Below are positions 34,260 through 46,119 of a DNA stretch of 64,000 nt, one piece after another. The DNA lies in assembly GCA_005406025.1 (NCBI GenBank), contig BGZK01002088.1, forward strand, positions 1 through 64,000. The letters run 5' to 3'. A program made the position numbers and the translations under genes. Source of the DNA: Eumeta japonica (Eukaryota > Arthropoda > Insecta > Lepidoptera > Psychidae). Within the stretch, counting starts at the first letter, position 1. Every line of letters begins with the position of its first letter. The notes under the pieces were generated by a model, which was not told where the DNA came from, searched no databases, and was given only the letters and a program-made list of their open reading frames with translations.

Positions 34260-36735
34260 ATCTAATTATTCGTCTAGGGTTATACGGCCCTAACGAGGCT
34301 CCATCTGCAAGGAGATCAGGTTAAACTCCTGGCTCTATTGCAATTCGAACTCCTATCTAGCAAAGTGGTTCTGGTACAACAAAAATAATTATTTTGATAA
34401 AGCCACCCAATAAATAATTTGCTAAAATCGTTTAGTTAATTAAAACTATAGGCATACACGTAAGACACTGGTTAGGTGTCTCTTCGTCAAAAAACTTTTG
34501 CAAAACATGTTGCTTGGTCTGTTATAGCTGAAGGGTATTCATTAAGAATATATTTTTATATACATTTGGTAGACATAAATACTAATCACTTAAACATGAC
34601 TCTGTAAAACTATTTTCCCATTAAATTGCCGTAGAATGCCGTAAATATTTTTTCTAATATGTATAATTTATCATTTCCCGTTTATATAGCTGCTCTAAAT
34701 GATTAGCTCTTTGTCCGCATTTTATCTCATATGACCTTTTTCACTCCTTCAACTGTCTACCTACTTTCAAAATTTAGTCAGTCATTGTATTGGGTTTTCC
34801 ATATAATCTTTTTCACAACGAATGTGCCATTCTTACTTTGTACAAGCCCTTGTTTTGTAAAATGCGGGCTTCGACACTATCTGTGAGATTGTCCGTTCTT
34901 TGATCACAACCTTTCTTCATCTTTTTGTTGTTCATGATACAATTTTTTCACACAGCATTAATTATTAGAAAGGTAGGTTAGATTCATTATGTTCTGATAG
35001 AAAACAGAAACACAGTTCATAAGGTTATTTTTTTGATGAGATCATGAGACAATCAATCAGTGAAGTTGATCTTTTGTAAATAATATGACATCGTTTTGTA
35101 AACAATATTCAGTTTTGCAGCAATATCGTAACTAATAATATACATTTATAACGCCGATTTCATCTGTGACAAAGCAACACAAAAACTAGTACAACTTTCG
35201 CAAAGATTGGAGCTCTCCTAAGTTTAAAAACTATATTAGGAGTTTGAGATTATTTGAGTTACATTTATCAGTATATTGTTTTAGGTCCATAAACCACGCA
35301 AATTTTGTTTGTTTCTTGGCAATATTTTACAACTTTAAATGTATCAATTTTCTTCATCACATAAATTCGTTTATATAGATTGAAAAATTATTGAAAAATG
35401 ATTTGATATATTTTTGAGAAGTACAAAATATGAAAAGATCTTTTCGCTGATCTGTTATTATCATTATTATTACATTATTTTTCGAGAGCTTCTGCTTACG
35501 GTGTGATGCGAGTTAGGCTCATAAAGCAACGTTACGACTCGGGTATTAATGAACCCATCAAATGTAAGGCGACCGAAACCTCTTTTTACTCTTAAAGTTG
35601 ATGAAAAAATGAACATGCACACTAGCACCTAAGCTATGTGAGATTCTTACACACTAAGACACCTCTTCGGCCCCTCTTACTCTTGCCTGAAGACTGACAG
35701 CGTAAGCCATCTTGCTTTCTGCGACTTTCTAAAGGTACCTCTAAGTCACACAGACCTTCACCCAGGTCGTCGATGAAGATTGCACGGCTACCACGAGCCG
35801 CGTCAGTGTTTGGGATCTCAATACTGATATTACAAAATACCGATAATCCACTGTGGCAATGCGCATACTGCGTCTATGCATATGTCCACAAATGATAAGG
35901 AGGAACTTGTGATATTCACTTGATGTGAAGAAAAAAGAGTTCAGAATTGTGTATGTGATGGGATCGTCGATCATTTGTTTTGGTTAGTGATTTTAGGGTT
36001 CCTTATGTCCGAATGAAACAATTGGAACCCTTATAAGATCAATTGTATGAATGACTTGTCCTTCTGTTACGGTCACAATTCGTTTCGTATCTACTGTAGC
36101 GATTAAGCTGGAAAATTAGAGAATATTCGGATTTTTGTAATCCAAAAGCGAGCGTGTAAAGTAAATAAATAAGTTTTAAATGTGGTGAACACTTTGGGGG
36201 GAAAAATTAGATAATTAAATGAAAATAACACACTGTAACGTGTATCAATGAGATATAAGTACATATCGAATGAGAGGGCTTATTATGAGGGTCTCAAAGA
36301 TATATATTTTTTTTTTATAATTTTAAAATAAATGTAATTTAGGAAATAGATGGGAATTTCCACAATTATATCCGAAACTAACTATGAAAAAAAATACAGA
36401 AAATAATAGTTTACTTATGAATTGTACGAAAAATGATAGAACTCTGTAAGCTCCTTAAAATAACATGGCTAATCTCTCAATTTTTTGGGCATAGATTTGT
36501 CTACATTTGCAGTTGTTTTAATTATAAGAAACATATTTTGGATTAGTTTTATAAAAAAACATGATATATAAATATAATCATAGTCCGGAATCCTTTCCTT
36601 GCAAGCTTATCTGACATTTGTTGTTTGACTAAATATGATGCCGCCGTAGCTATTAACGAATTTGGGTGGTTTGCGTATGAACGTGCGTGCGTGTGTGTAT
36701 TTAAACCTCCCACATCTTTTGAACGGATTAACCGA
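34260..36735. other. No gene recognised
   Basis: AT-rich with a moderately GC-rich patch at 35480-35860. The minus frame at 35741-35974 has no recognisable domain. No element ends found. Confidence 0.5.
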
Positions 36736-36739
36736 TCGA

Positions 36740-38360
36740 AACATTGCTTGCGATATTCGAAAGAGATACACTCAACTTAGACTTTATGAAACGTTGAACT
36801 AAGCTCGCCCGGTAGACTTTGAGGAATCTCGAACAAAAAAATATTATTATTTTTTTTTTGAAAACACACTTAAACCACTCTATCAATCGATATCAAAAGC
36901 TATTCAGTTCTTTTCTCCAAGCGATAGTCTCGATTTCCGTAAACTGTATAAAAACGGGTAGGTTTATTCAAAGATATCGGTGGAGAAACAATTGATAAAA
37001 AGTGTTTTTTACAATATTTTGTAAATTGTTCCACGGGTAGATTACAAAATCAATCTAGTTTTTATAGATAAAAAAACAAAGTGGATGGTTGCTATATTCA
37101 CCAAAATCGGTCAATATGTTCATGAGATACTGTCAGAGAAAAACTTTTGAAAAAGGTTTTATTACAATATTTTTATACTACGATACAGATAAATTTTAAA
37201 ATTTGATGAACTCTTCTTTTTAATAAACAATGTCAATCATTCTAAACTCTAACGAAATCGTTTGGTTATTTTGAAAAAAAAAGAAGCTTTATTTAAAGTA
37301 ACGTGAAGTTCTTGACGGATTGATGTTTGGTACTCATTCATCTTTTTCTCTTTAGAAAACTGCGTCGAATGTCGTAAAGCGAATCAAAATTTAATTAAGT
37401 GTTCGAAAGATATAGTAGATGAAATACTAAAAAAAGGGTTATTTAACTTCCCGCAATGAAAATTGGAAAATTTTCATAAATTGGGAAGATACCGTTTTTA
37501 GCCCTACATACGAAAATAGACTTTTCAACAGATCTTGAAGTTTTAGGTTTCTAGAAATCTATTTAGACCACTTTCCGAATAATGTCTGTATACTGGTGCT
37601 TTTATTTGTGTGTATCTTTTTGTGTGTGTGCGAGCGCACGCGTCCGTGTACGTGAGCGTGTGCGTGTGTGCTTGTGTGTATGTTGAGAGAACTGTATGTG
37701 CATGTTAAAAAATTTTCATGAGGGATTTTTTTTTATATTTTTTAAACTACTCTAGCAATAAATTTCAAAAGTACCTCTTCTCTTTATAGTTCAACGTCAG
37801 TTGTTGCAAATTGCTTCAAAATCCATGGGTTCCCATAAAAGCTACCGTTAACAGAAGTTTAAAAAAAAAATTTTTTTCAAAAGAACATGTGATATTCTTG
37901 ATCGATTGATATTAGACGTTTGATCTTCTTTTCCTGTAAAAAAATTAAGTTGGATGCCATAAAGCAGATCAAAGTCAAATAACTGTTTCAAAAATATTGT
38001 AATTGTAAAAAATTGTGAAAAACAAAGGCGGTTTCTCAATACATATAGATTTTTGAATAATTCTAATACATTTTGAGTTTTTATACTCAAAACGTATTAG
38101 AACTACATTTCTGAGCTCAGAGAGCTTGAAAAAGCAAAGAAATCAATCTTTTTAGAATGATGAGCTTAATAATTTCTTTATTTTAAACACTATGAGTTCG
38201 AAAGTAATCTTAAGTTTCAGGAATGGTCAGAAGTGTCAACTGTGTTTTAAATTTTTCAGCTCAAAAGCTCATAAACAATATGTATAAGTTAAGGATCTCA
38301 AAATCACTTCGATAAATATCATAGCGGAAAGTTTCAGGATTGACCTGCAGCGTCAACCTT
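36740..38360 (+). repeat. Dispersed repeat, long copy of the 6.2-kb family
   Basis: It shares collinear words with 6.2-6.64 kb and ends with the same 'gacctgcagcgtcaacc'. Internally the motif 'gaa.gtcgtaaagc.gatcaaa' appears twice (about 37370 and 37960), so the copy itself looks partly duplicated. At 38061-38102 the arms TTCTAATACATTTTGAGT and ACTCAAAACGTATTAGAA form an 18-bp stem with one mismatch and a 6-base loop. A GT/GC alternating tract lies at about 37605-37685. Confidence 0.7.
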
Positions 38361-38855
38361 TGCAGATCGTTTTATTTCAAAGATTTAAGTGAGCAGTGAC
38401 CTGTAGATTCCAGTTTCTACGGAGTTCGAGTCTCTTAGCGTACCCCGGGGGAATTGTGGCTGTTCATATGAAGCGGTTCCGGATGACTTGCAACTTGTGA
38501 ATTTAATATAGTTATACGAAAAGACTACTTTAGCACAGGTGAAGAATCGACGAATACACACCTTAAACAATGTGACTATGTTACGGAAAGATGGTTTACT
38601 ATGGACAACTTACAGCTTGCAGCGTTGAAATTTAAAATAAAGCTGGATAAGGGCCCTCAAATGATCATAGACGAATATAATTTAAAAGATGACGTATTGA
38701 ATAAAAAACGCTCACAATGTCTCATATTTGGATTTATTTTATCATTGGCTGCTATTGAATTTTTTATGGTATCTAAAAGTGAGTTCTATCTAAAAATAAA
38801 AACACATCTGGTATCTTCATATTTCGGTGAAAATTCTAATAATAGCAGGGGCTAT
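38361..38855. other. No supported gene; one weak 85-codon frame
   Basis: The plus frame 38601-38858 has an ATG, lysine-rich first half and one hydrophobic segment (LIFGFILSLAAIEFFMV). I recognise no family and see no splice or promoter support. Confidence 0.3.
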
Positions 38856-38859
38856 TGAC

Positions 38860-39320
38860 CTGATGCGCGACTTATTACTGCCGGTTCATGACAGAAAAGT
38901 GAATTCAGCTGTAACGGCAAATATTAACCAAGACGGTTTTCTCATTCTCTCGCAGCGCATTATGGAGTCCTATTTCTAAATACAGGACATTAAATAATTA
39001 CAACGGAACGTCCCGCTTTGTTGATCCCCGTTATATTAATTTTGTTCCCTTAAAAGCGGTCTACGTATGAATATTCGAAATGTCAAAGCCTTTTTATCCC
39101 AAGGGTTTCCGCTGGAGGCGACTTCGCAAAAAGCAAACGTCGAAAATAGCAATCACGTAAATTGAAAATTAATGGACCGCAAAATCCAATTTTGCATTAA
39201 AGCTCTTTATCCACGATCCTGATTGTGAGATTGAAATTTTGTTGAAATTTTCTTGAATGCGACGACAAACTGCGGTTTTACGGGTTTTTAGGGGAAATTT
39301 CTGCTCGTCTGCGCGTTCGT
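38860..39320. promoter_or_regulatory. Complex mid-GC segment, candidate conserved non-coding element
   Basis: About 450 bases of non-repetitive, mid-GC sequence with several TAAT words and no ORF. The composition is unlike flanking DNA. The regulatory label is inference only. Confidence 0.25.
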
Positions 39321-40609
39321 TTCACTTTTTCAGACTGGTTGTTCTTAATCCCTAAACGATTAACATCTTCATAGCCATGAGTTATGATTTTGTATAAAAA
39401 ATATTATTTTTCATGTCATCAAGTGAATTTCTAATCCCTTTTTGAAATATTTTCTTAAGTATTTATAGCTAAGTAAATACTTTCTATTGATAAATTAACT
39501 AGTACCTTACCTAATAAGACTTGAATATTAAGATCCTTAAAAAATTATAGAAGAATATTAGACAAGAAAATACTTGGGTAATCGAGATTTGCTTGGCGTC
39601 TTTCGAATTTGCAGTGGAAAAATAATAACTTCATACGGGAAAAGTTGGTTATCTACATTTACAACAACAAATATTTATATTCATATCTTGTATAATGCCA
39701 ACTATAATATGTCTTGTGGTGCCATTTCTTGTTAAGAAATAGCAACATTATAATTACATCATAAAAAATCGAGAGCATTTTAAGGACAAAACTTGCAAAC
39801 GAGTGTAGAGAGTGTAGTGTTATCGCCGTATAGTGATAGAAGAGGAATGGGCTACCATTCACTCACTGGCCGAAACGCAACATTGGTTGTTGTTACTTCA
39901 TATCTTTATCTTGAGACAAGTCTGGTATCTCACTGGTCGATTTGGTCAATTTTTTGCAGTCAACTTGACCACAGACTGTTTCTTCAATTTTTTTTTAACA
40001 AATAAACGAAACGATTCAGAAAATAAAGCAACATATAGATTTTCCTCATCTTGTCTTTCTAGAAAAGATTTCTATATTGATAAAATTGAAAAGAAATACT
40101 TTATCAAAATAAAAAGCAAAATTGTTTAGGCCGTTTTCAAGATATACTCGTAAATATTTAGAGTTCTTAGCAAATAAGGCAGATGAAATATATAACTGAC
40201 TTTGAGCAAAATTTAATTTAAATTACTTTTATATAAACAGAAAAGTGTTATCATTTTGTATAATAAATAATTTTAGTGCATGAGGAATGGTTTCATTTAC
40301 ATAATTTGTCTAATGAGCATTGGTATATAATCCAAAATTTATCGCTTGATAGCCCTTAATAGTAGAATGATTGAAAATCTCATTTGTTTGGAATGCAAAG
40401 TCGCCGGGTTTGAGTTACAATTCCAGACCACTCTCATCAGTGAAACTATTGGTCTATTTCAGTGGATTCGGTTTTAAGTCACGATTAAGAGTTGACGGTA
40501 AAGAAACTCCTTGAAATATATTTTATCCGTCTTTTTTAAAGTGAAAGAGAAAATAAATTTCAATTATTATTTCTGAAAAATTAATTCAAATTATTATGGA
40601 AGGATATTT
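39321..40609. other. No gene recognised; possible SINE fragment at 40345-40510
   Basis: At about 40345-40510 the words 'gcaaagtcgccgggtttgag', 'ccagaccactctc' and 'ggttttaagtcac' resemble the 5' part of the SINE family seen at 16.7, 24.2 and 45.0 kb, but strongly diverged. The overlapping frames at 39659-40129 are not supported. Confidence 0.4.
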
Positions 40610-41690
40610 ACGTAGGGAGCACTGAAAATTTTTAGAAGTTAATATGAAAAAATTACTATGAATGGTCAAAAATGAATTTATTGTATCTCCAAATATTTTC
40701 TGTTAGCATAAATGCACTTCTTCATACGAATAAACCAATTTAGAAAACATTTATGCTACTCGTCTTTGGTGACCTAGGAAACATGTTTTTCATACTCTAT
40801 GACAGTTTCTTCTGGTGATGAAAATCGTTGACCGCTTAATTGGTTTTTAATTTTGGTGAATAAAAAAGTCACAAGATGCCAGGTCGGGACTATATGCAAG
40901 ATTGCTTATAAATTTTACGTTTTTCTCCTCAAAATTGTTTTTTGCGTTTTTGGTCGTGTGAGAACTGGCATTGTCGTGGTGCAAGATGATACGGAGTTTA
41001 CGGAGTTCGTTAATGACTTCTGGCAAACAAATGGTCATGTACTAATCATTAATCATGGTAAGATAAATTTTCAGAGCAACAGTAGCCACATGAGGAAGTT
41101 TTATTGAAATAGGAGGCAATCGTTCACTTAGAGGCACTTCGCTTGTGGCACCACTTAGGTTGGTTACGGCTCATCTCGATAGAGTCATACGGTCGATTGC
41201 TGTCTTTTTTAGGAGTCGTAGCAATAAACCAATGTTTCGTCACCTGTTATTATATCATACTACCATACTAAATTTGACTCCCCTTCCTTGAATATGGTTA
41301 GCATGGCATTGTACCAACTAAAGGAGTCCGTTTTTGAGCCTAAGTCAAATTGCATGAGATCCATCGCGATTAAAGCTGTTTCATGCCTAAATGTTTATGT
41401 TGGATTTATTGTATTTGATTTATATCTATGCCTAAGGATATCCGAATCTCATAGGTGAAATGCCTATCTGTTTCGATGATACGGCGCACAGCCGTGGACG
41501 GGCGACTATCACGATATTCATTAAGGAGATTGCCATGACTGCGCTTGAATTCCGCAAATAAATACTTATCTTGCATGGTGCTTCATCGTTAACAGTAGTT
41601 GGAAGCCGAGCAAGGCTCTGCTAAGCTATCAAATTACACTTAAAATCAAAAATCATATTATGAAAATTTTACTGACGTAAATTCATAAAA
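40610..41690 (-). mobile_element. Mariner element relic
   Basis: Transposase fragments on the minus strand run in mariner order, with several frameshifts and stops. The left end 'tttacgtagggagcactgaa' followed by 'aatttttag' resembles, in inverted form, 'gaaaattttactgacgtaaa' at 41660-41680. These are possible degenerate TIRs, but the TA target duplication cannot be confirmed. It has the usual mariner scale (about 1.1 kb). Confidence 0.8.
40690..41600 (-). pseudogene. Mariner transposase pseudogene (DD34D)
   Basis: The N-terminal part FAEFKRSHGNLLNEYRDSRP lies at about 41490-41560, the first catalytic motif TGDETLVYCYD at about 41220-41255, the second (HHDNASSHT) near 40960, and YSPDLASCDFF near 40870. 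In the frame at 40847-41038 exactly 34 residues separate the second and third Asp, the hallmark of mariner (DD34D). The C-terminus follows downstream in another frame (NWFIRMKKCIYANRKYLE, about 40690-40745). At least three frame changes and internal stops show it is inactive. When intact, such a protein cuts and pastes the element at TA sites in the nucleus. Confidence 0.88.
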
Positions 41691-41705
41691 ATTTTACTTA
41701 CGTCA
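41654..41705. repeat. Diverged 24-bp tandem duplication
   Basis: 'aaaattttactgacgtaaat' and 'aaaattttacttacgtcaaa' follow each other with a short spacer. It overlaps the proposed right end of the mariner relic. Confidence 0.7.
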
Positions 41706-43850
41706 AATCGATAAAGATATGCGTTTTTAAAATGACTCCATAATCTAAAAACAAAAGATAGTTAGATGAAACAAACTTTATTTACAGCTAAGGAGTTCCA
41801 TTTTAAAATGTAGCAATTACTTTTTAAATATTGTCTATGTACGTGGCTAGTTCCAGAAACTTATAGTGTATCCCACGTATTAAAATAAAATAACATTGTA
41901 CCAGTGAATGTTTCAAGTTTATCTTATGAAGCAAATTCTTCCATAATCTTCTCTAAACCTTTCGCTAATGAAATTTAAAATTTTGCTAAAAATAAAGAAG
42001 ATATTGCTATCAGTTTGTTTTTTGAAACTAAAGACTTCATCAGATTTCGACATCTTGAAGTGCTAGGAAAGCTTCTCTGACCGTTTTCAGAGGAATGTCC
42101 GTATATGTTGAAACGGATCATTGGGCCTATAGTGAAAAATTGAGGCCCACTGAATTATGTTCCTTCCTCATTCATACTCGTAGAAACGCCATGCGAATAA
42201 TTTCTTTATATGACTTTCCGCACATTAAAAACAGAAAAACGCTTTTTGAGCCATGAGAGTCTTTGGTTGGTCGAAGTGAGAAATCACTTACTAATCGCTG
42301 GTATCAAGACGAGGTTCCGGTGCATATAAATTGTCATGAACACACCAAAACCACCACAAGCTATGAAAGTATTTATCCACTACTTTATTAATAGTAGTTT
42401 CAGATAATTTATAAAAAAAGGCATATCTGCGTACTTTCATTTATTTGTTCTGATTTGGCTGTAGAAAATTTAAAATTGAAATTTTATTACATACATGTAC
42501 GTACAATAAATTAAATGACTCATCCAAAAGATAAAATTTAATAAAAAAAATAAACAATAAAATAATTACTGAATTAATGTTACGAAAATGTAGCCCTTGG
42601 TCTAGTCTGGTCCGAAAGTCCCCATTAGCTAATAGCATTGCGTGTTGGATTGCGACACGTCTTTAGACTGCTCCATGTTGTTGCTGCTGCTGCGCAACCG
42701 ACCGGAATAAAAAGATATACATCCTTCAGAATGTTCTATGTATTACGGATTTTTAATGTTATGAGTTATATTATTGTATATAATTTTATATTCGACTTTA
42801 TAAATTAAATATATGTGATTCTGATATACTTCGTATTATATGAGTATGTGGAGTGCCACTGGCTTATTTCAGTTAGTACTACGTAGTTGATGGTGGATTT
42901 ATTAATAATTTATGCTATTGTGATATTTATGACCGAATGGGGTGTGTAGGTAAAACGATTAATTTATTTGGTTGGTTCGGTTGAAGATTGATTCATTGAG
43001 AGTCTATTTCATTTTGTGGATAATTACGCAGCACCTATAACAAATGTGCGAAACTACGGATAAGTAGTTGTGAAAAGAACTATGACGCGTTTCTTTAGAA
43101 ATTAGAAGCAACTCTGAATCAAGCTACTTATTCGCACGTTCGCACAATCTTCAGATGAGCGTCGTCTTGGTACAGTATGTCCTCGCGCCATTCTGAATTT
43201 CTGGGAGACGTCCGTGCGCCGCGCTTTCCTGACATCTGACGTTTTACTTAAAACACAACGAAAGTTTTTCGCTTCACAATTATTTTAATTAATTATAAGA
43301 TTTTTAGAATAAAACATATTCTCTTACTAAAAACTGCTTCGAACTACGAAAATCTCGTGGAAATTGATCGAATTAATCGATCGGCATGAAAATGCATATA
43401 TAAGATAAGGAACCATTTACGATGTTTTCGACACATTAATCCATAAGTAAAAAATATTCGCTTCCCTTGATTTGTTTCAAAATTATATGAGGAAGTCCGA
43501 TTATTTGCTAACAACAAATAGATCACTGTAGACAAACACCATATAAAGATGCTGTTACGTAAATCAGTATACTGCCGCGTACACATCACGAACGATATCG
43601 ATATTTACGAGCTTTCATAATAAAGCGTGTTTACTTTCTTTGAATTATTTGAAATCTTATTTCTTAGAAATTTTTTTAATTGTGTTTGAAGTGAAATTTC
43701 TGTGGCGGCGATTGGGAAGTCGATAATTGAGCAAAAATTGAGAATGAAATTTCAAGGAAGTGTCACGTTTAGGCACATTTCGTTACACGAAAGACAAGAA
43801 AAATATAAGGAAAAAAAAGAAGGAGAAATATAGATTCTGATAATGGTATC
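41706..43850. other. No gene recognised
   Basis: AT-rich; a GC-richer patch at about 43130-43260 ('ggagacgtccgtgcgccgcg') has no coding frame. The frames at 42441-42638 and 43344-43589 are unsupported. Confidence 0.5.
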
Positions 43851-43878
43851 TGTTGCACTCCTATAGAGGAGTGCAGCA
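43851..43878. repeat. Short hairpin with 11-bp arms
   Basis: TGTTGCACTCC pairs with GGAGTGCAGCA around a TATAGA loop, perfect except for one G-T (G-U in RNA) pair. Confidence 0.8.
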
Positions 43879-45030
43879 AAAAGAGAAACATAATAAACAA
43901 GGATATATAGAGATAGAACGAAAAAGTGACGTACATGCGAACGGTGTAAGCGTCAGACGCTATATATGGACAGTTGAGATACCACGCGTTGTTTAATTAA
44001 TGTTTATCGTCATTATTTACGTTTCTTACATTTGTGTCCTCTTACTATTTGATTATTACCGTTATTAGTAATTATTTAAGAAGTTTCACTTTTATCCTGT
44101 GTATGTTGCCCCACGTGTAATTTTTTTTTTTATTTTAGTAACTTATAAGACCTTTATTAATAAAATAAAAATCTGTGTTTTTCGTCTTTACATTCAGCCG
44201 TAAAAACGGAGCAAGTTGTTTTCATTAGACTTCAATTATAAACTTACCGGTCAGTTTGTCTATGGTTTATGGTTACATCCATCGATTCCGTTACTTTTGA
44301 ATCAAATGTAACACAATGATCATTCGGGTTTTATCTCTCGCGTCACTAAAACTACCAATAATATATTACAGTAATCCTGGAATCGAAACATAGTCGTATC
44401 AGAAAACGATTCCAATGATTAACATTCTATATTTTGAGCGGAAAATTCGTAGCCAAAAACAAACCAAACTAAGTATATCCCAATGAGCACTAGAACAATT
44501 GATTACGTATTTTATATTTAAAATTACAAGAGGGTTTCGACAAAAACTTAGGGTGGTACTCTTTTGAGATGAGTAACTCACAAAGCCTCTTAACTGTTGC
44601 CAATCGTCATTAATAGCCGTGAGAACAAGTACACCCGAACGAGTGTGTCCGCTCATTGAAATTCATAAGGTTCCTTTTACTTCTTTTTTTTGCGACAAAA
44701 TTACCAATTTTCTGAAGTTGAAACTAGACTCGAATATTTTTCGGCGTCTTTGAATTCCCGGGACCGACGTAATAAAGCATTTTGGAATCTTCACGAAGTT
44801 AACTATCTTCTCGGAAAATTTATTCTGATATTAATTTATCCGGGATCGTTTACTCTTAAAATAAACGTACACTTTCCCGATAAATACCATCGCGGTTATT
44901 TAGTCGAACCGAAAAGTAAATCAAATTGAAGATCGCGAGCTCACCAGCTCTGAACAACAACAACAATAATATAAGTAAAATAGACGGCTAATGGAGATAT
45001 TAGCGATTTGTATACTCTACAAACATGTAC
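43879..45030. other. No gene recognised
   Basis: AT-rich; the frames at 44399-44656 and 44690-44929 show no recognised domain. Confidence 0.45.
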
Positions 45031-45318
45031 CGAGAACCGTGGTGATTCAGTGGTCAAATACGTCGCTCTGAATCTCGACGTACTGGGTTTGATCCTGCCC
45101 ACGGATGGATCGATCGATAGGTTTTTAACTTAAATCAATACATACCTAGTAAATGCTCCGTAATTTGGAGGCCATGTTAAATTGTCAGTTGCGGAGATTG
45201 TCATCGCATCGATGATAAGGGTCATTAGCAGCCTACAACTCGCATTAAGCCAGCGTCGAGGCCCTATGAGGACCTTATTTAGGACGTGAGGCCACTCAAT
45301 CTGAAATAATAAAAAGCA
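45031..45318 (+). mobile_element. tRNA-like SINE, copy 3
   Basis: Matches the 24.2-kb copy in order: 'ccgtggtgattcagtggtca', 'gggtttgatcctgcccacgg', 'catcgcatcgatgataaggg', 'cagcctacaactcgcattaa'. It ends 'ctgaaataataaaaag'. The ORF at 45130-45360 is its shadow. Confidence 0.75.
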
Positions 45319-45457
45319 GTGGCACTCCGGGAGTGCCGACAGAAGTGAAAACTTGAACAATTACGTGTGTATTTTTTGAATCATCAGGAGATATTTTATT
45401 GTGTAGGAAATAATTTTAAATGAAGTGTTTTCTTATTCATTATTATAAATTACTGCT

Positions 45458-45541
45458 ACAAAAATTATATTACAATTTTTGTATGATGCCCTATTGTACG
45501 TGAAAAATAATGTATATTATTTTACATACAAAAATTGCAAT
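45458..45541. repeat. Cluster of alternating inverted repeats
   Basis: TACAAAAATT (45458-45467), ATTACAATTTTTGTATG (45469-45485) and CATACAAAAATTGCAAT (45525-45541) can pair in two alternative ways. The outer pair is 17 bp with one mismatch. Confidence 0.7.
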
Positions 45542-45728
45542 CTATTGCTTAAAACGTAAATTTATAGATACAATACGAAAAGTTCCGACATGAATGTATA
45601 TCTATGTTGTACGTATATACACAATATATGTTTATATTATATAAAGTTATAGTATCAATGTATTTCAACCTAAACTCAACACGAGTTGAGTTTAAACGTC
45701 GTGTAAACGGAGCCAATATATGTAGATC

Positions 45729-45815
45729 CTTATATACAGAGGTGTCGGTTACGGTAACGGTAACAGTGTCGCGATTTCGATGGTTTTTTCCATCTTAAAA
45801 AATGACAACACGCAT
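45729..45815 (+). repeat. Direct repeat, left copy, flanking the 46-48 kb pseudogene
   Basis: 'cttatatacagaggtgtcgg' then 'taacggtaacagtgtcg' and 'ttttttccatctt' match the right copy at 48647-48732 base for base over most positions, in the same orientation. Confidence 0.75.
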
Positions 45816-46119
45816 GTGTAACTATGTACGTTAAGTTGAATTTTCCCTTTTATGGCAAAAATATATATTTTTTGAATATCGAAATGCATACCCCCTATTT
45901 GTTTTAAATACCCAGACTTACTTATATACAAAACTTTATCTTCCTAAGTCAAAATTAACTCATGCCGATGGAATCCTTAGGATTTTGAAAATTGATGTTT
46001 TTAGCGTTATGTAGCTAAATAAATTGAAATATTCATATTTTATATAATGTTTATTAAAATTTGATAAAAATACAGATCAGGCGGGATATTTTCTTTTTAG
46101 GGTCTCTTTTTTGCAGTCG

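Noticed and set aside
38601..38858. 85-codon ORF with one hydrophobic segment as a small membrane protein gene
   Set aside because: No family recognised, no supporting splice or promoter signals, and similar lengths arise by chance in this AT-rich window.
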